Position numbers and translations under genes: made by a program
Notes under the pieces: model-generated
Databases searched by the model: none
Told to the model about the DNA's origin: nothing
What the model saw: only the letters and a program-made list of their open reading frames with translations
Shown: one piece after another, positions 17,121 through 26,837 of the stretch
How the letters are laid out: every line of letters starts with the position of its first letter
Numbering within the stretch: the stretch's first letter is position 1
NCBI RefSeq assembly: GCF_009937765.1
Contig: NZ_CP047089.1
Location: forward strand, 1,114,272 to 1,178,271
Length of the DNA stretch: 64,000 nucleotides
Reading direction: 5' to 3'
Origin: Bacillus pumilus
Lineage (GTDB): Bacteria > Bacillota > Bacilli > Bacillales > Bacillaceae

Positions 17121-18818
17121 CTAGATGTGAAATTGTGAAACCATTGTTTTTAAATCTCCTGCTAAATGGGCAAGAGCTTCTGATGAAGCAGTTACTTCTT
17201 CCATTGCAGCAAATTGTTCTTCTGTTAAACCGGCTACTTGCTGTGAATGTTCACTTGTTAATTTAACCCCTTCTGTAATAGTGGCAAAGGATTGTTTCGC
17301 ATCGTTTGTATAAGCTGCGATTTTTTGAGATGCACTAGATAAATGCTTAATACCATCTGCCATTTCTCTCATTGACTGCTGAATATCAATAAATGATTCT
17401 TCTGCATGAGAAATAAGTACAGTCCCTTGAGCCGCTTCCTCTCTTACTCGTTTGATCGCACTTGTTGAATGAGTCATCTCTTTTTGGATTTCTGAAATGA
17501 GATGGGAAATCATATTTGATGATGCTTGAGATTCTTCAGCGAGCTTTCTCACTTCGTCTGCAACAACCGCAAATCCTTTCCCATGCTCACCGGCTCGTGC
17601 TGCTTCAATTGCTGCGTTAAGAGCAAGTAGGTTGGTCTGGTTAGCGATGTCTGTAATAACGTGAGAAATATGATCAATTTCAGCCGAACGTGTCTCTAAA
17701 GCTTGAATGGCTGTCCCATTTTCCTCTATTGATTTTGCAATAGATGTCATTTGTGAGTTTACTTCCCCAATATTCTGTACACCTTTTAGGGCCATTTCTT
17801 GTGCATATTGACTTCTTGAAGCCATTTGCCCTGCATTTTCCGTGATTTTTGCCAATTCGTTAGATACTTGAATCATTGTGTGCTCACTTGTTGTCATTTG
17901 AGCAGACTGTTCTTCTGATGAATGAGCGACTTCTTGAATACTATGGGTGATTTTTTCTGATGCTGCACTTGTTTCTTCTGCACTAGCTGACAGCTGTTCA
18001 GATGAGGTTGCCACTAATTCAGACGTGTTCATCACATTAAGAATGGTGTGATTTAATTTTTCCCGCATCTTATTGAAATGATCAGCCAAATCAGACAGTT
18101 CATCGCCTGTTGTATCTGTCACATTGATGGTTAAATTGCCTTCTCCTGCACTCTTAATGGCAGAAGCCATGCGCTTGAGACGGGTTTGAATCCGCTTCGT
18201 GAAAATAGAAATAATGATTACAGCAACAATTAAGCTTAATAACAGAACAATGAAAAATTGAATGTAGAATGACTGAAGCATTTGTGAAATCATGCTTTGG
18301 TTGGCGCCCGTATAAAAAATGCCGATCGTTTCACCTGCATCATTTTTGATTGGCATATAAGCCGTTTGATAATCTTTCCCGGCTACATTTGCTGTGCCAT
18401 AATAGTTTTCGCCTTTATCTAATACAGTGGCCTTCACTTCTGGTGAAACTTGTGTACCGACAGCTCGTTTGCCGTTTAACATGACATTCGTTGCGACACG
18501 GGTATTTCCTTGGAAAATTGTGATCGTATCATCGGTGTATTCTGCTAAATGGTCGACCAATGTATCATGATCATTGATTTGGGTATTCCCTTTGTAAAGC
18601 TTTCCATCTTTTATCTGCCACGAGCCTGCTACTTTTTCATCTAGGTAGGCATAGCCTAGCTTTAAATCCCCTTTTGCTTTTTCAGTGGCCATGTGCTTGA
18701 TGTTTTCTGTCATCTCACGATTCACCACATAACCAACAATTGCGGAAAAGATGATGATGACACTTAAAAAGATCAGCAAAATTTTGGCACCAAGCCTCAG
18801 TTTTCCTTTTTTCTTCAT
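17121..18818 (-). CDS. tlpC: Methyl-accepting chemotaxis protein (TlpC-like)
   Basis: 565 residues. Membrane segment near residues 12-32, an extracytoplasmic Cache-like sensor (about 33-185), a second membrane segment ([19 protein letters not shown], about 186-206), a HAMP domain, and a cytoplasmic coiled-coil signalling domain. The receptor tip is [41 protein letters not shown]. It would modulate CheA kinase activity in response to an unknown ligand. The start at 18818 has AAAGGAG nine bases upstream; the longer frame from 18875 would begin inside the promoter element described at 18866. TlpC is the receptor found near nin/nucA in B. subtilis, hence the name. Confidence 0.88.
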   Translation of the reverse strand: MKKKGKLRLGAKILLIFLSVIIIFSAIVGYVVNREMTENIKHMATEKAKGDLKLGYAYLDEKVAGSWQIKDGKLYKGNTQINDHDTLVDHLAEYTDDTITIFQGNTRVATNVMLNGKRAVGTQVSPEVKATVLDKGENYYGTANVAGKDYQTAYMPIKNDAGETIGIFYTGANQSMISQMLQSFYIQFFIVLLLSLIVAVIIISIFTKRIQTRLKRMASAIKSAGEGNLTINVTDTTGDELSDLADHFNKMREKLNHTILNVMNTSELVATSSEQLSASAEETSAASEKITHSIQEVAHSSEEQSAQMTTSEHTMIQVSNELAKITENAGQMASRSQYAQEMALKGVQNIGEVNSQMTSIAKSIEENGTAIQALETRSAEIDHISHVITDIANQTNLLALNAAIEAARAGEHGKGFAVVADEVRKLAEESQASSNMISHLISEIQKEMTHSTSAIKRVREEAAQGTVLISHAEESFIDIQQSMREMADGIKHLSSASQKIAAYTNDAKQSFATITEGVKLTSEHSQQVAGLTEEQFAAMEEVTASSEALAHLAGDLKTMVSQFHI

Positions 18819-18865
18819 GCTTTTTGACTCCTTTAGGTATAAGGTAGGATAAACCTCCTTAAGGA

Positions 18866-18873
18866 TTATCGGC
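18866..18873 (-). promoter_or_regulatory. Sigma-D -10 element of tlpC
   Basis: The minus strand reads GCCGATAA here, a match to the sigma-D (motility) -10 consensus GCCGATAT with one difference, 48 bases before the tlpC start. A -35 of the TAAA type is not clear; CAAA lies 12 bases upstream, closer than the usual 14-16. Confidence 0.65.
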
Positions 18874-18945
18874 ATGAAAAAAATGTTTGAAATACCTGTA
18901 TGCAGTTACGAGGAAATTTTTTTAAGATAGAAAAGGGAAATGGCG

Positions 18946-19374
18946 TTAATCGATGATAAATTGTATTCTTGTGCCATCGGGATCATCAGATAATTGATGA
19001 CCGACCCATGAGCCTGCTCCTCTATTATCTGAAGGACTAATATACTTGACTGAAGCCCCTGTTCCTCCTTCCTTACACATCACCATAGGCCATTCATCCC
19101 GATCATATCCGCGCTTTGTTGGAATGCCATGAAGTGATTGTTCTCTTTGTTCATCGCTATGTATACGGTCAATCGTACATACGGATGAATGGCCTTCATC
19201 AATTGCCTCCTCTATGTGCTTCGCGGTTTCGGGATAACGATCTGATGGGAAGTGAATCGTTTTGTCATAAGATGAATTCGTCGTCTCTTGTTTACTTTGC
19301 TCCAGTTGAATATAACCTGTTGCTACACCAATGACGATCAGTAAAAGCAAGAGAATAATTTTAAGAAGTTTCAT
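18946..19374 (-). CDS. nucA: DNA-entry nuclease NucA
   Basis: 142 residues. N-terminal membrane anchor ([20 protein letters not shown]), then the conserved nuclease body: [45 protein letters not shown] and [13 protein letters not shown]. It is the membrane-bound, metal-dependent endonuclease that cuts bound DNA so that a single-stranded end can enter the competence machinery. A ComK box stands about 82 bases upstream. The ribosome site is weak (AGAAAGAGAG). No clear terminator follows before tlpC, so read-through into tlpC and nin is possible. Confidence 0.9.
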   Translation of the reverse strand: MKLLKIILLLLLIVIGVATGYIQLEQSKQETTNSSYDKTIHFPSDRYPETAKHIEEAIDEGHSSVCTIDRIHSDEQREQSLHGIPTKRGYDRDEWPMVMCKEGGTGASVKYISPSDNRGAGSWVGHQLSDDPDGTRIQFIID

Positions 19375-19416
19375 AGATGCTAGCTCTCTTTCTTGTTTGC
19401 GTATTTTGTAAACAGA

Positions 19417-19422
19417 AGTATA
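19417..19422 (-). promoter_or_regulatory. Promoter -10 of nucA
   Basis: The minus strand reads TATACT, 43 bases before the nucA start; the hexamer 17 bases upstream is a poor -35 (GAGAAA), as expected for an activator-dependent promoter. Confidence 0.55.
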
Positions 19423-19455
19423 GCAGAATTACTTACCAATTTCTCCTGGTTTTGA

Positions 19456-19489
19456 AAAAACGCCTTTTAAAGTTCGAAAAACGTTTTTT
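19456..19489. promoter_or_regulatory. ComK box (two AT-boxes, 8-bp spacing)
   Basis: The sequence fits AAAA-N5-TTTT, eight bases, AAAA-N5-TTTT without a mismatch: AT-box 1 at 19456-19468, spacer 19469-19476, AT-box 2 at 19477-19489. Eight is one of the spacings accepted by ComK. It lies just upstream of the nucA -35, so competence control of nucA is strongly indicated. Confidence 0.88.
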
Positions 19490-19640
19490 ATCCATTTTCA
19501 TGCTCTTCACATGTGTAAAAATTCATAAAAATTTTAATTTTTCAGTTCATAAAAAGATTATCCTTTATCAAAATGGCTTTATCACTGCTTTTTGGGCTAA
19601 TTTCAAGAATTTAACACGCAGAAATTTCAAAAAAATAAAA

Positions 19641-19669
19641 TTGACTAGACCGATATGCTTTAATAATAT
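19641..19669 (+). promoter_or_regulatory. Sigma-A promoter of the hydantoinase operon
   Basis: TTGACT (19641-19646), a 17-base spacer and TAATAT (19664-19669). The rest of the 367-bp gap between nucA and this operon is AT-rich and holds the ComK box; I see no other gene in it. Confidence 0.8.
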
Positions 19670-19741
19670 GGAGTCAAATATCAAAAAATGTCGTAATTTA
19701 TCAAAATATCATTCTATTTACATTGTAGGAGGGAAGTACAA

Positions 19742-21811
19742 ATGGCGGATGTCTCTTATCGGCTCGGCATAGATATAGGCGGAACATTTACTGACTTATC
19801 GTTGATGAATGAAGCAACAGGGGCGCTGACTGAACTCAAAACACCCACAGTGACTGATGACCCGGCTCAGGGAATTATCAATGGGCTAAAACTTCTAAAA
19901 GACAGAGGTGTTGATTTATCTAAAATCCAATATCTCGTACATGGAATGACAATCGGTCTTAATACATTGTTGCAGAGGAAAGGAGCAGATTTGGCTCTTT
20001 TTGTGACGGAAGGCTTTCAAGACATATTGTCACTTCAACGTTTAAGATTACCCATTCCTTATGACTTCAATTCTCGTTTGCCAGAACCATTGATACCACG
20101 AAAGCATGTATATCCAATCTCTGAAAGGTTGATACACGATGGTACGATCAAAAAACCTCTCCATCTGCAGCAATTAGATCATGCTGTTCAGCAGGTCATA
20201 TCTAAAGGGCTAGCAGGTATTGTCATTTCTTTTTTACATAGCTATCAAAATCCAGTTCATGAATTACAGGCAAAAGCCTATATCAAACACCATTATCCGC
20301 AATTAGAAGTCCTTACTTCATCTGAATTATGGCCTCAAATGAGAGAATACGAGCGTACCGTGATGTCTGTTGTTAATTTGTACATCCAACCAAAGGTGAA
20401 ACAGTATTTACAAACATTGAAAAGCCGTTTGAAAGAAGAAGGTGTACCAATTTCTCCATACATTACACAATCAAATGGTGGTTTAATGGATGCAGAAAGT
20501 GCAGCAGATTCACCTGTTAAAACACTTTTTTCTGGTCCAGCAGCTGGTGTCATTGGTGCCGCAAGAATTGCGGCCTCTGCAAACGAATCCAATCTGATCA
20601 CGTTTGATGTTGGGGGGACGAGTGCAGATATCTCCATTATTCAAAATGGACAGCCGACGATGGCTCAGTCAAATCAGCTTTCAGGCTTTCCTATCATTCT
20701 TCCATCTGTTGCAATGTATTCAATAGGGGCAGGCGGGGGTTCTGTTGCATGGATTGATCAGGGCGGGCTTCTCAAAGCAGGACCAGAATCAGTTGGCTCA
20801 CATCCGGGACCAGCTTCGTATGGTAAGGGGACGAAAGCCGCCTTAACTGACGCGTTCCTCATATGTGGTTATCTTAATCAAGAGCGTTTTGCCGGAGGAC
20901 ATTTACAGCTACAGCTGTCCGCGGCGGAAAAGGCCTTTCAGCCAATTGCCAACCAGCTCAACAAAACGGTAGAAGAAGCTGCTGACCAGCTGATTCAAGT
21001 AGCTGTCGCCAATATGTACACAGAATTAAGCAATGTCATGGAACAGCAAGGGTTTGACCCAAGAGATTTTAGTTTACTAGCGTTTGGTGGAGCAGGACCG
21101 GTTGTAGCGAATTTCCTTGCGCGAGAAATTCATGCGAAAAACGTAGTCGTTCCTCCAAGTCCAGGAACATTATGTGCATTAGGTGCCCTGACCGCTGATT
21201 TTATTCATGATGCAGTACTGTCGAAGAAAATATGCTTACAAGACTACTCGATAGATCAACTAAAACAAGATTATGAGGTGCTTTCTCGAAAAGCGATTGA
21301 TTGGTTCAGCCAGCAGAACATTCAGCATATTAAACAGACGTCCATTCTATTATTGGCAGATGCACGTTATCAAGGACAAGCCTTTGAGATTGAATTACCA
21401 TTATCAGCTGAATGGCTGAAGCAAGAGCAAGACATCCATCAACTCGTTGAAGCCTTTCACAAACTACATCAACGTCAATACGGTCATAGAGATGATCAGG
21501 CGAACATCGAGTTCACTCATTTACGAGTTCGAGTCATAGGCGAAACGCCGCCGCTGCCTCTCACACCTGCTCATGAAAGCAGTGGACAATCTTTGAAGCC
21601 ACATGAATTCAGGCGAATCTTTATAGAAGAAAAAGAATATGAAGCAGCTATTTATCACAGAAATACTTTGTCGGTGGGTTCTGTCATGAATGGTCCTGCC
21701 ATCATTGAGCAGGATGATACGACAACATTGATTCTGCCAAATTGGGCAGGCAGCATTGATCCATCAGGGAATTTGGTGATTTCAAGGGAGGCGGCTTTAC
21801 ATGAGAACTGA
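19742..21811 (+). CDS. hyuA: Hydantoinase/oxoprolinase subunit A (HyuA)
   Basis: 689 residues. N-terminal Hydant_A_N domain with GIDIGGTFTDLSL (phosphate-binding, residues 7-19) and VHGMTIGLNTLLQRKGA; the central hydantoinase A domain carries a second actin-like motif NLITFDVGGTSADISII, followed by AGGGSVAWID and GPGPASYG-like HPGPASYG; C-terminal domain after about residue 500. Such subunits bind ATP and, with subunit B, open cyclic amides such as hydantoins, N-methylhydantoin or 5-oxoproline. The exact substrate is not readable. GGAGGG precedes the ATG. First of six tightly packed genes. Confidence 0.9.
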   Translation: MADVSYRLGIDIGGTFTDLSLMNEATGALTELKTPTVTDDPAQGIINGLKLLKDRGVDLSKIQYLVHGMTIGLNTLLQRKGADLALFVTEGFQDILSLQRLRLPIPYDFNSRLPEPLIPRKHVYPISERLIHDGTIKKPLHLQQLDHAVQQVISKGLAGIVISFLHSYQNPVHELQAKAYIKHHYPQLEVLTSSELWPQMREYERTVMSVVNLYIQPKVKQYLQTLKSRLKEEGVPISPYITQSNGGLMDAESAADSPVKTLFSGPAAGVIGAARIAASANESNLITFDVGGTSADISIIQNGQPTMAQSNQLSGFPIILPSVAMYSIGAGGGSVAWIDQGGLLKAGPESVGSHPGPASYGKGTKAALTDAFLICGYLNQERFAGGHLQLQLSAAEKAFQPIANQLNKTVEEAADQLIQVAVANMYTELSNVMEQQGFDPRDFSLLAFGGAGPVVANFLAREIHAKNVVVPPSPGTLCALGALTADFIHDAVLSKKICLQDYSIDQLKQDYEVLSRKAIDWFSQQNIQHIKQTSILLLADARYQGQAFEIELPLSAEWLKQEQDIHQLVEAFHKLHQRQYGHRDDQANIEFTHLRVRVIGETPPLPLTPAHESSGQSLKPHEFRRIFIEEKEYEAAIYHRNTLSVGSVMNGPAIIEQDDTTTLILPNWAGSIDPSGNLVISREAALHEN

Positions 21812-23786
21812 TCCAGCAAAGCTTGAGATGATGCGCAGTTATTTTAATGCAATTGCATCTGGTATGGGACATGTTATTGAACGGACGTCTTTTACGACTT
21901 TCGTCAAAGAATCAGCTGACTTTGCGACAGCGTTAGCTACGCCTTCTGGAGATTTCTTTGTTTATCCGAAGACAGTAGGTGTCACGATCTTTTTAGGGCT
22001 GAGTCTTAAAAAAGCGATTGAAGAGAGCGGACCGATGCAGCCAGGAGATATTATCATCACAAATGATCCTTATACGACAGATGGTTTAGCAACCCATTTG
22101 CCAGATGTCCATATCATTAAGCCGATTTTCGTAGATGGTGAAATTGTCAGCTATGCTTGGTCTTTTGTTCATGTAAGTGACGTGGGAGGACTTGTGCCCT
22201 CGAGTATTTCACCGACAGCGACAGATGTTCATCAAGAAGGGTTAAGAATACCGCCAGTGAAAATTTATGAAGACGGAAAAGAGAATCAAGTCGTTCGTAC
22301 TTTTTTAAGAGCTAACAGCCGAGCTGGTCATTTAAATGATGGGGATATCAATGCGATGATTGCTGCAGTGAATACGGCAGAAATTCGGTTAAAAGAAATG
22401 ATCGGCAAATTTGGAATAAATGAAGTGAAACAAGGAATGATGGACCTCCTGAAACAAGCTGAGGTTCGTGCAGGAAAGGTCATTGAAGCCATTCCGGACG
22501 GAACGAGTGAATTCGCTGACTATTTAGATGATGATATGATCTCGGATGTGCCGATCCGGTTGAAAATCAAGTTAACGGTGAAAGGAAAGCGGCTGACACT
22601 TGATTTTTCTGAGTGTGACCCTCAAGTGAAAACAGCATTTAACCTTGTTACCAATGGTCAGAAGCATTCCTTCCTATATCAAGGGTTGATTAACTACATT
22701 ATTAGTCAAGATCCCTTTATACCGATTAATGGAGGAATCACATATCCGATTGAAGTGATTTCCCCTAAAGGGACGCTAGTGCATCCAGAATACCCGGCTT
22801 CTGTTGGTATTCGGCATTCGATTACGATGAGGCTGTACAATGTCGTACTAGGTGCCATTGGTAAGCTGTTACCTGAGGCGGTGCCGGCAGCAGGTGCTGG
22901 TCAATCTGCTATTGTCGTTCTCTCTGTTCCTGATAATCAAACAGGTGGTAGGAAAATGTCTGTTGTCGAACCATTAGGCGGAGGCGGTGGTGCTCAAAAT
23001 GGAACGGACGGAGTAGATGGTATTGATCATTCGTCTGGCTTTTTGAAGAATACACCCATTGAGAGCTTAGAACAGCATATTGATATTCATGTTCATCGAT
23101 ATGAGCTTTTGCCAAACACAGGTGGAGCAGGAGAAAACAGAGGCGGACATGCGATTGGTTTGGAATTTGAAATGCTCAAGCCTGAATCCATGGTGACCGC
23201 ACGAGGTATGGAACGGATGAAGTTTCAGCCTTGGGGATTAATGAGCGGCCGAGCAGGAGCGATCGGTGAGGTCAAGCTAGTCACAGCAAGAGGTGAAAAA
23301 CAAGACCAGCCGAAAATAGATGTCTTGCGTCTTGAAAAAGGCGATATTGTGCAATTGACATCACCAAGTGGAGGCGGCTGGGGAAATCCATTTGCAAGAG
23401 AGAAAGAAAAAGTCCTTCATGAAGTGGAAGCAGGTTTATTAAGTGAAGAAAGAGCGCTGCAACAATATGGCGTTAAAGTGTATGTAGACCAAAATGAATG
23501 GAAAATTGATGAGGAGCAAACAAATCAGCTTCGTGAAAAGGGGAATCATCCTGCTCATATGATGTGGGATGTCGGAGAACACAGAGAAGCTTATGAGAAA
23601 GTATGGACGGATGAAGCCAGTAGCGAACTTGCTGTGCTTCTGCGTTCCTACCCAGCCAACGAACGTACACATTATAAACATGCAGTTCATCAATATTTCA
23701 GTCATAGAAATGAGCCGTTAACAAAGAAAGATATCATTCAAGCACTTCGTCATTTGGATGGACAAAAAGGGGGAAATGAATCATGA
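21801..23786 (+). CDS. hyuB: Hydantoinase/oxoprolinase subunit B (HyuB)
   Basis: 661 residues of the Hydantoinase_B family, the partner of HyuA. Visible signatures are GDIIITNDPYTTDGLATHLPDVHIIKPIF, VSYAWSFVHVSDVGG, the EPLGGGGGAQNGTDGVDG glycine-rich block and, near the end, SGGGWGNPFAREKEKV. The start overlaps the end of hyuA by 11 bases, with GGAGG in hyuA, indicating translational coupling. The C-terminal 100 residues (after GGWGNP) are an extra helical tail. Substrate is unknown, but the following ABC transporter probably imports it. Confidence 0.9.
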   Translation: MRTDPAKLEMMRSYFNAIASGMGHVIERTSFTTFVKESADFATALATPSGDFFVYPKTVGVTIFLGLSLKKAIEESGPMQPGDIIITNDPYTTDGLATHLPDVHIIKPIFVDGEIVSYAWSFVHVSDVGGLVPSSISPTATDVHQEGLRIPPVKIYEDGKENQVVRTFLRANSRAGHLNDGDINAMIAAVNTAEIRLKEMIGKFGINEVKQGMMDLLKQAEVRAGKVIEAIPDGTSEFADYLDDDMISDVPIRLKIKLTVKGKRLTLDFSECDPQVKTAFNLVTNGQKHSFLYQGLINYIISQDPFIPINGGITYPIEVISPKGTLVHPEYPASVGIRHSITMRLYNVVLGAIGKLLPEAVPAAGAGQSAIVVLSVPDNQTGGRKMSVVEPLGGGGGAQNGTDGVDGIDHSSGFLKNTPIESLEQHIDIHVHRYELLPNTGGAGENRGGHAIGLEFEMLKPESMVTARGMERMKFQPWGLMSGRAGAIGEVKLVTARGEKQDQPKIDVLRLEKGDIVQLTSPSGGGWGNPFAREKEKVLHEVEAGLLSEERALQQYGVKVYVDQNEWKIDEEQTNQLREKGNHPAHMMWDVGEHREAYEKVWTDEASSELAVLLRSYPANERTHYKHAVHQYFSHRNEPLTKKDIIQALRHLDGQKGGNES

Positions 23787-24868
23787 GAAGAAGATTAATC
23801 ACTATTTTTGCAGGTGTTCTATCAATGATTCTACTGCTATCAGCTTGCGGTGGGAATGGACAAGATCAAGGAAAACAGCAACAGACTGTGATCGTTGGCG
23901 TATACGGAGGCGATTGGGAAAAGAATATCAAACCGATTCTTGAAAAGTTTGAAAAAGATACGGGAATTAAAGTCCAAACCGTCTCTGGTGCGGATTCTGA
24001 ATGGTTTACAAAATTAAAAGCGTCAAATGGTAAAAATCCACCATATGACCTGCTTATTTTACAGCCTGATACGATTCAAAGAGGCATTGCAGCAAACGTT
24101 CTTGCACCGATTGACGAAGGGAAAGCACCGAATGTCAAAAAGCTTTACCGTTCTGTTCAAAAGAAGCTCACTGTTGATGGAAAACAATATGCAGCAGGCT
24201 TTAGTATGGGTCAGCTTGGAATTGCGTATAGAAAAGACCTCGTAAAGCAGGAACCAAACAGCTGGACTGACCTATGGAGCAGTCAGTTAAAAGGGAAGGT
24301 AGCCATTTCATCTCCGACTTATTCAGCCGGGTTACAATTTTTCTCTGCGCTTGTCCATGCTCAAGGGGGGACAGAATCAAATCCTAAGGATATTGATAAA
24401 GCCTTTAAAAGCCTTTCGCAATTAAAAGGGCATGTAGCTGCTTTTCCAGATAATCCAGGGTCTATTCAAACCTTGTTAGAACGTGGTGACGTCGCAGCAG
24501 TTCCTTATTGGGATGGACGAGTATTCGCACTTGAAGAAGAAGGTATGGATATTGGTTTCTCATATCCGAAAGAAGGCGCTGTTGCAGCAGTTGCGAGCTG
24601 GGCTTTAACGAAGGGAAGTCAGCATGAAGAAGCTGCTTACAAACTATTAAACTATTTAAGTGGAAAAGAAGCTCAGGAAGCCTTCTCGGAAAAATCTTAT
24701 TATGGTATGTCGAATTCTGATGTGAAATACGGTGACAAGATTAAGGGGAAGGTCAAGGTTGGAGAGAATTATTATAGCAAGCTGACTTGGGTAGATTACG
24801 AAACAGCAACTTCGGAGCTGGGCAATTGGACAAATCGATGGAACGAAGTATTAGGCGGAGGAAAATAG
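23783..24868 (+). CDS. ABC transporter substrate-binding lipoprotein (spermidine/putrescine type)
   Basis: 361 residues. Lipoprotein signal peptide (LITIFAGVLSMILLLSAC, lipobox Cys about residue 21) and a SBP_bac_8/PotD-like body: IVGVYGGDWEKNIKPILEKFEKDTGIKVQTVSGADSEWFTKLKA, followed by lobes with YDLLILQPDTIQRGIAA and VPYWDGRVFALEEEGMDIGFSYPKEGAV. It begins within the hyuB stop (ATGA overlap). As part of a PotABCD-like importer, it should capture the compound hydrolysed by HyuAB, or a related amide; ligand unknown. Confidence 0.87.
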   Translation: MRRRLITIFAGVLSMILLLSACGGNGQDQGKQQQTVIVGVYGGDWEKNIKPILEKFEKDTGIKVQTVSGADSEWFTKLKASNGKNPPYDLLILQPDTIQRGIAANVLAPIDEGKAPNVKKLYRSVQKKLTVDGKQYAAGFSMGQLGIAYRKDLVKQEPNSWTDLWSSQLKGKVAISSPTYSAGLQFFSALVHAQGGTESNPKDIDKAFKSLSQLKGHVAAFPDNPGSIQTLLERGDVAAVPYWDGRVFALEEEGMDIGFSYPKEGAVAAVASWALTKGSQHEEAAYKLLNYLSGKEAQEAFSEKSYYGMSNSDVKYGDKIKGKVKVGENYYSKLTWVDYETATSELGNWTNRWNEVLGGGK

Positions 24869-24876
24869 GTGATCGT

Positions 24877-25968
24877 ATGAGTGGAATTCATTTAGAACAT
24901 ATCAGCCAGCATTTCGGCGAGCAGATTGCTCTTAACGATGTCAGTCTTACGGTGAATGAGGGAGAGTTTTTCTCCCTTCTTGGTCCTAGTGGCTGCGGGA
25001 AATCAACTTTATTAAACATCATTGGTGGTTTTTTAGAGCCAACAAAAGGTGTCGTCTATATTGGGGATCAGGATGTGACGAATTTACCGCCTTATCAAAG
25101 AAAAACGGGTATGGTTTTTCAAAGCTATGCACTCTTTCCGCATTTGACTGTCTTTGATAATGTGGCGTATGGGTTAAAGGTTCAAAAGAAAAAGAAGGCA
25201 GAAATCAAAGAGAAGGTAATGGATAGTTTGTCTCTTGTGCAATTAGAGGCGTTTGCGAAACGTATGCCGCATCAATTAAGTGGTGGACAGCAGCAGCGGG
25301 TAGCGATTGCAAGGGCGCTTGCGATTCAGCCCTCTGTTCTTCTTCTTGATGAACCGCTCAGCAACCTAGATGCAAAACTAAGAAAAAATATGCAGACAGA
25401 GCTTCGAAATATTCAAAGGAATGTCGGGATTACCACCATTCTCGTGACCCATGATCAAGAGGAAGCGTTAAGTCTTTCTGATCGGGTTGGGATTTTAGGA
25501 GAGGGGAAAATCCAGCAGATTGGGACGCCTTTAGAGGTGTACCGCCAGCCAAACAATCGATTTGTGGCTGAATTTATCGGACAAGTGAACCTATTTGAGG
25601 CAGTCTATGATGAAGCAAGTGCTGCATTTATCGTTCCTCATTTAATCCAGTCAAACGGGCAGCAAGTGCAGTTAAAGGCAGCGGCACACTATGAGAAGAA
25701 GGAGAAGCATTTACTCATGCTCCGTCCAGAAAGAATCAACATATCTTCTGAGCGGGGAGACATTCAGTCTAACCATGTATCAGGCGTGCTGACAGATGTC
25801 AGTTATATTGGTCACTCATTACGTTTGGTGGTGGGGCTAGATAGCGGTGAAATGATTGTTCATGCTTCTGATGCAGCGTTTCCAGAGCTGCCGAAAGCTG
25901 GAGAAGCTATTCATATCAATTGGCAGCCTGAAGATATCGTTTTCCTAGATTCGAAGGTGCATACGTGA
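24877..25968 (+). CDS. ABC transporter ATP-binding protein (PotA-like)
   Basis: 363 residues. Walker A is GPSGCGKST (about residues 36-44), the Q-loop is MVFQSYALFPHLTVFDNV, the signature is LSGGQQQRVAIARAL, Walker B LLLDEPLSNLD, and the H-loop His is in VTHDQEEA; a TOBE/MOP-like C-terminal domain runs from about residue 235. ATG 24877 follows AGGTG; an in-frame extension back to 24787 lies inside the preceding gene and is rejected. It energises the two permeases that follow. Confidence 0.9.
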   Translation: MSGIHLEHISQHFGEQIALNDVSLTVNEGEFFSLLGPSGCGKSTLLNIIGGFLEPTKGVVYIGDQDVTNLPPYQRKTGMVFQSYALFPHLTVFDNVAYGLKVQKKKKAEIKEKVMDSLSLVQLEAFAKRMPHQLSGGQQQRVAIARALAIQPSVLLLDEPLSNLDAKLRKNMQTELRNIQRNVGITTILVTHDQEEALSLSDRVGILGEGKIQQIGTPLEVYRQPNNRFVAEFIGQVNLFEAVYDEASAAFIVPHLIQSNGQQVQLKAAAHYEKKEKHLLMLRPERINISSERGDIQSNHVSGVLTDVSYIGHSLRLVVGLDSGEMIVHASDAAFPELPKAGEAIHINWQPEDIVFLDSKVHT

Positions 25969-26837
25969 TGCGTATCAACAAAAGGAATCAGCGATTTCAT
26001 TGGTTCATGCTGCTGCCAGCGTGTTTGTTTCTTGTTGTATTTCTTCTAGCGCCGCTCGTGATGATGTTCGTCCTTAGTTTTCGCGATGTGGATTCAATGA
26101 TGAATACATTACAAACGTATAGCTTTTCTCAATATATTCATGTGTTCACGACAGATGCGTATGTGAAGGCGATTGGAAGTACAGTATGGGTCGCTTTGCA
26201 GACAACGGTGATTTGTCTATTGATGGCATACCCTGCAGCATACGTGCTCGTCAAGGCACCTCATCCGCGTCTGCGGGCATTTTTCTATATCTTACTTGTC
26301 TCGCCGCTTTTGACAAGCGTTGTGATTCGGACCTTTGCATGGATTGTCCTTCTTTCACAAAATGGTTTGATCAATGGCATGTTATTAGATTTACATGTGA
26401 TTGAGAAGCCGCTCTCTATGCTGTGGAATATGAATGCGGTAATTATTGCGTATGTTCAGGTCATGCTGCCTTTTGCAGTGCTGCCTATCGCGACGAGCTT
26501 AACTGATATGGATCGTCATTTACGACCTGCTTCTATGAGTCTAGGAGCTGGACGAATTCGAACCTTCTTTCATGTAACCTTTCCATTGACTATTCCAGGG
26601 ATGGTGACTGGGGCTATTATTGTCTTTTCTCTGGCGGCTGGAAGCTATATCACTCCGCTCTTAGTCGGCGGAAGAATGCAACCGCTGCTGCCGCTGTCTA
26701 TATATCAGCAAGTCATGCAGGTGTATAACTTGCCTCTTGCTGCAGCGATGTCCTTTACGTTATTGGTTTGTGTGCTTATCGTGGTCAGTTTATTAAGCTA
26801 TCTATTGAAGCGTTGGGAGGCGAGGATGCATGCGTAA
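25968..26837 (+). CDS. ABC transporter permease (PotB-like)
   Basis: About 289 residues, six membrane segments. The EAA loop is in ASMSLGAGRIRTFFHVTFPLTIPGMVTGAII (about residues 187-217). The TGATG arrangement at 25966-25970 overlaps the ATPase stop with the start, so the genes are translationally coupled; a GTG at 25965 is an alternative start. Confidence 0.88.
   Translation: MRINKRNQRFHWFMLLPACLFLVVFLLAPLVMMFVLSFRDVDSMMNTLQTYSFSQYIHVFTTDAYVKAIGSTVWVALQTTVICLLMAYPAAYVLVKAPHPRLRAFFYILLVSPLLTSVVIRTFAWIVLLSQNGLINGMLLDLHVIEKPLSMLWNMNAVIIAYVQVMLPFAVLPIATSLTDMDRHLRPASMSLGAGRIRTFFHVTFPLTIPGMVTGAIIVFSLAAGSYITPLLVGGRMQPLLPLSIYQQVMQVYNLPLAAAMSFTLLVCVLIVVSLLSYLLKRWEARMHA

Noticed and set aside
18819-18875. 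Longer TlpC start at 18875
   Set aside because: It overlaps the sigma-D -10 element; the ATG at 18818 has AAAGGAG in front and begins just before the membrane segment.
19377-19772. 131-residue open frame ahead of hyuA
   Set aside because: It spans the ComK box and the hyu promoter, has no family signature, lacks a ribosome site and overlaps the hyuA start out of frame; composition is that of AT-rich intergenic DNA.
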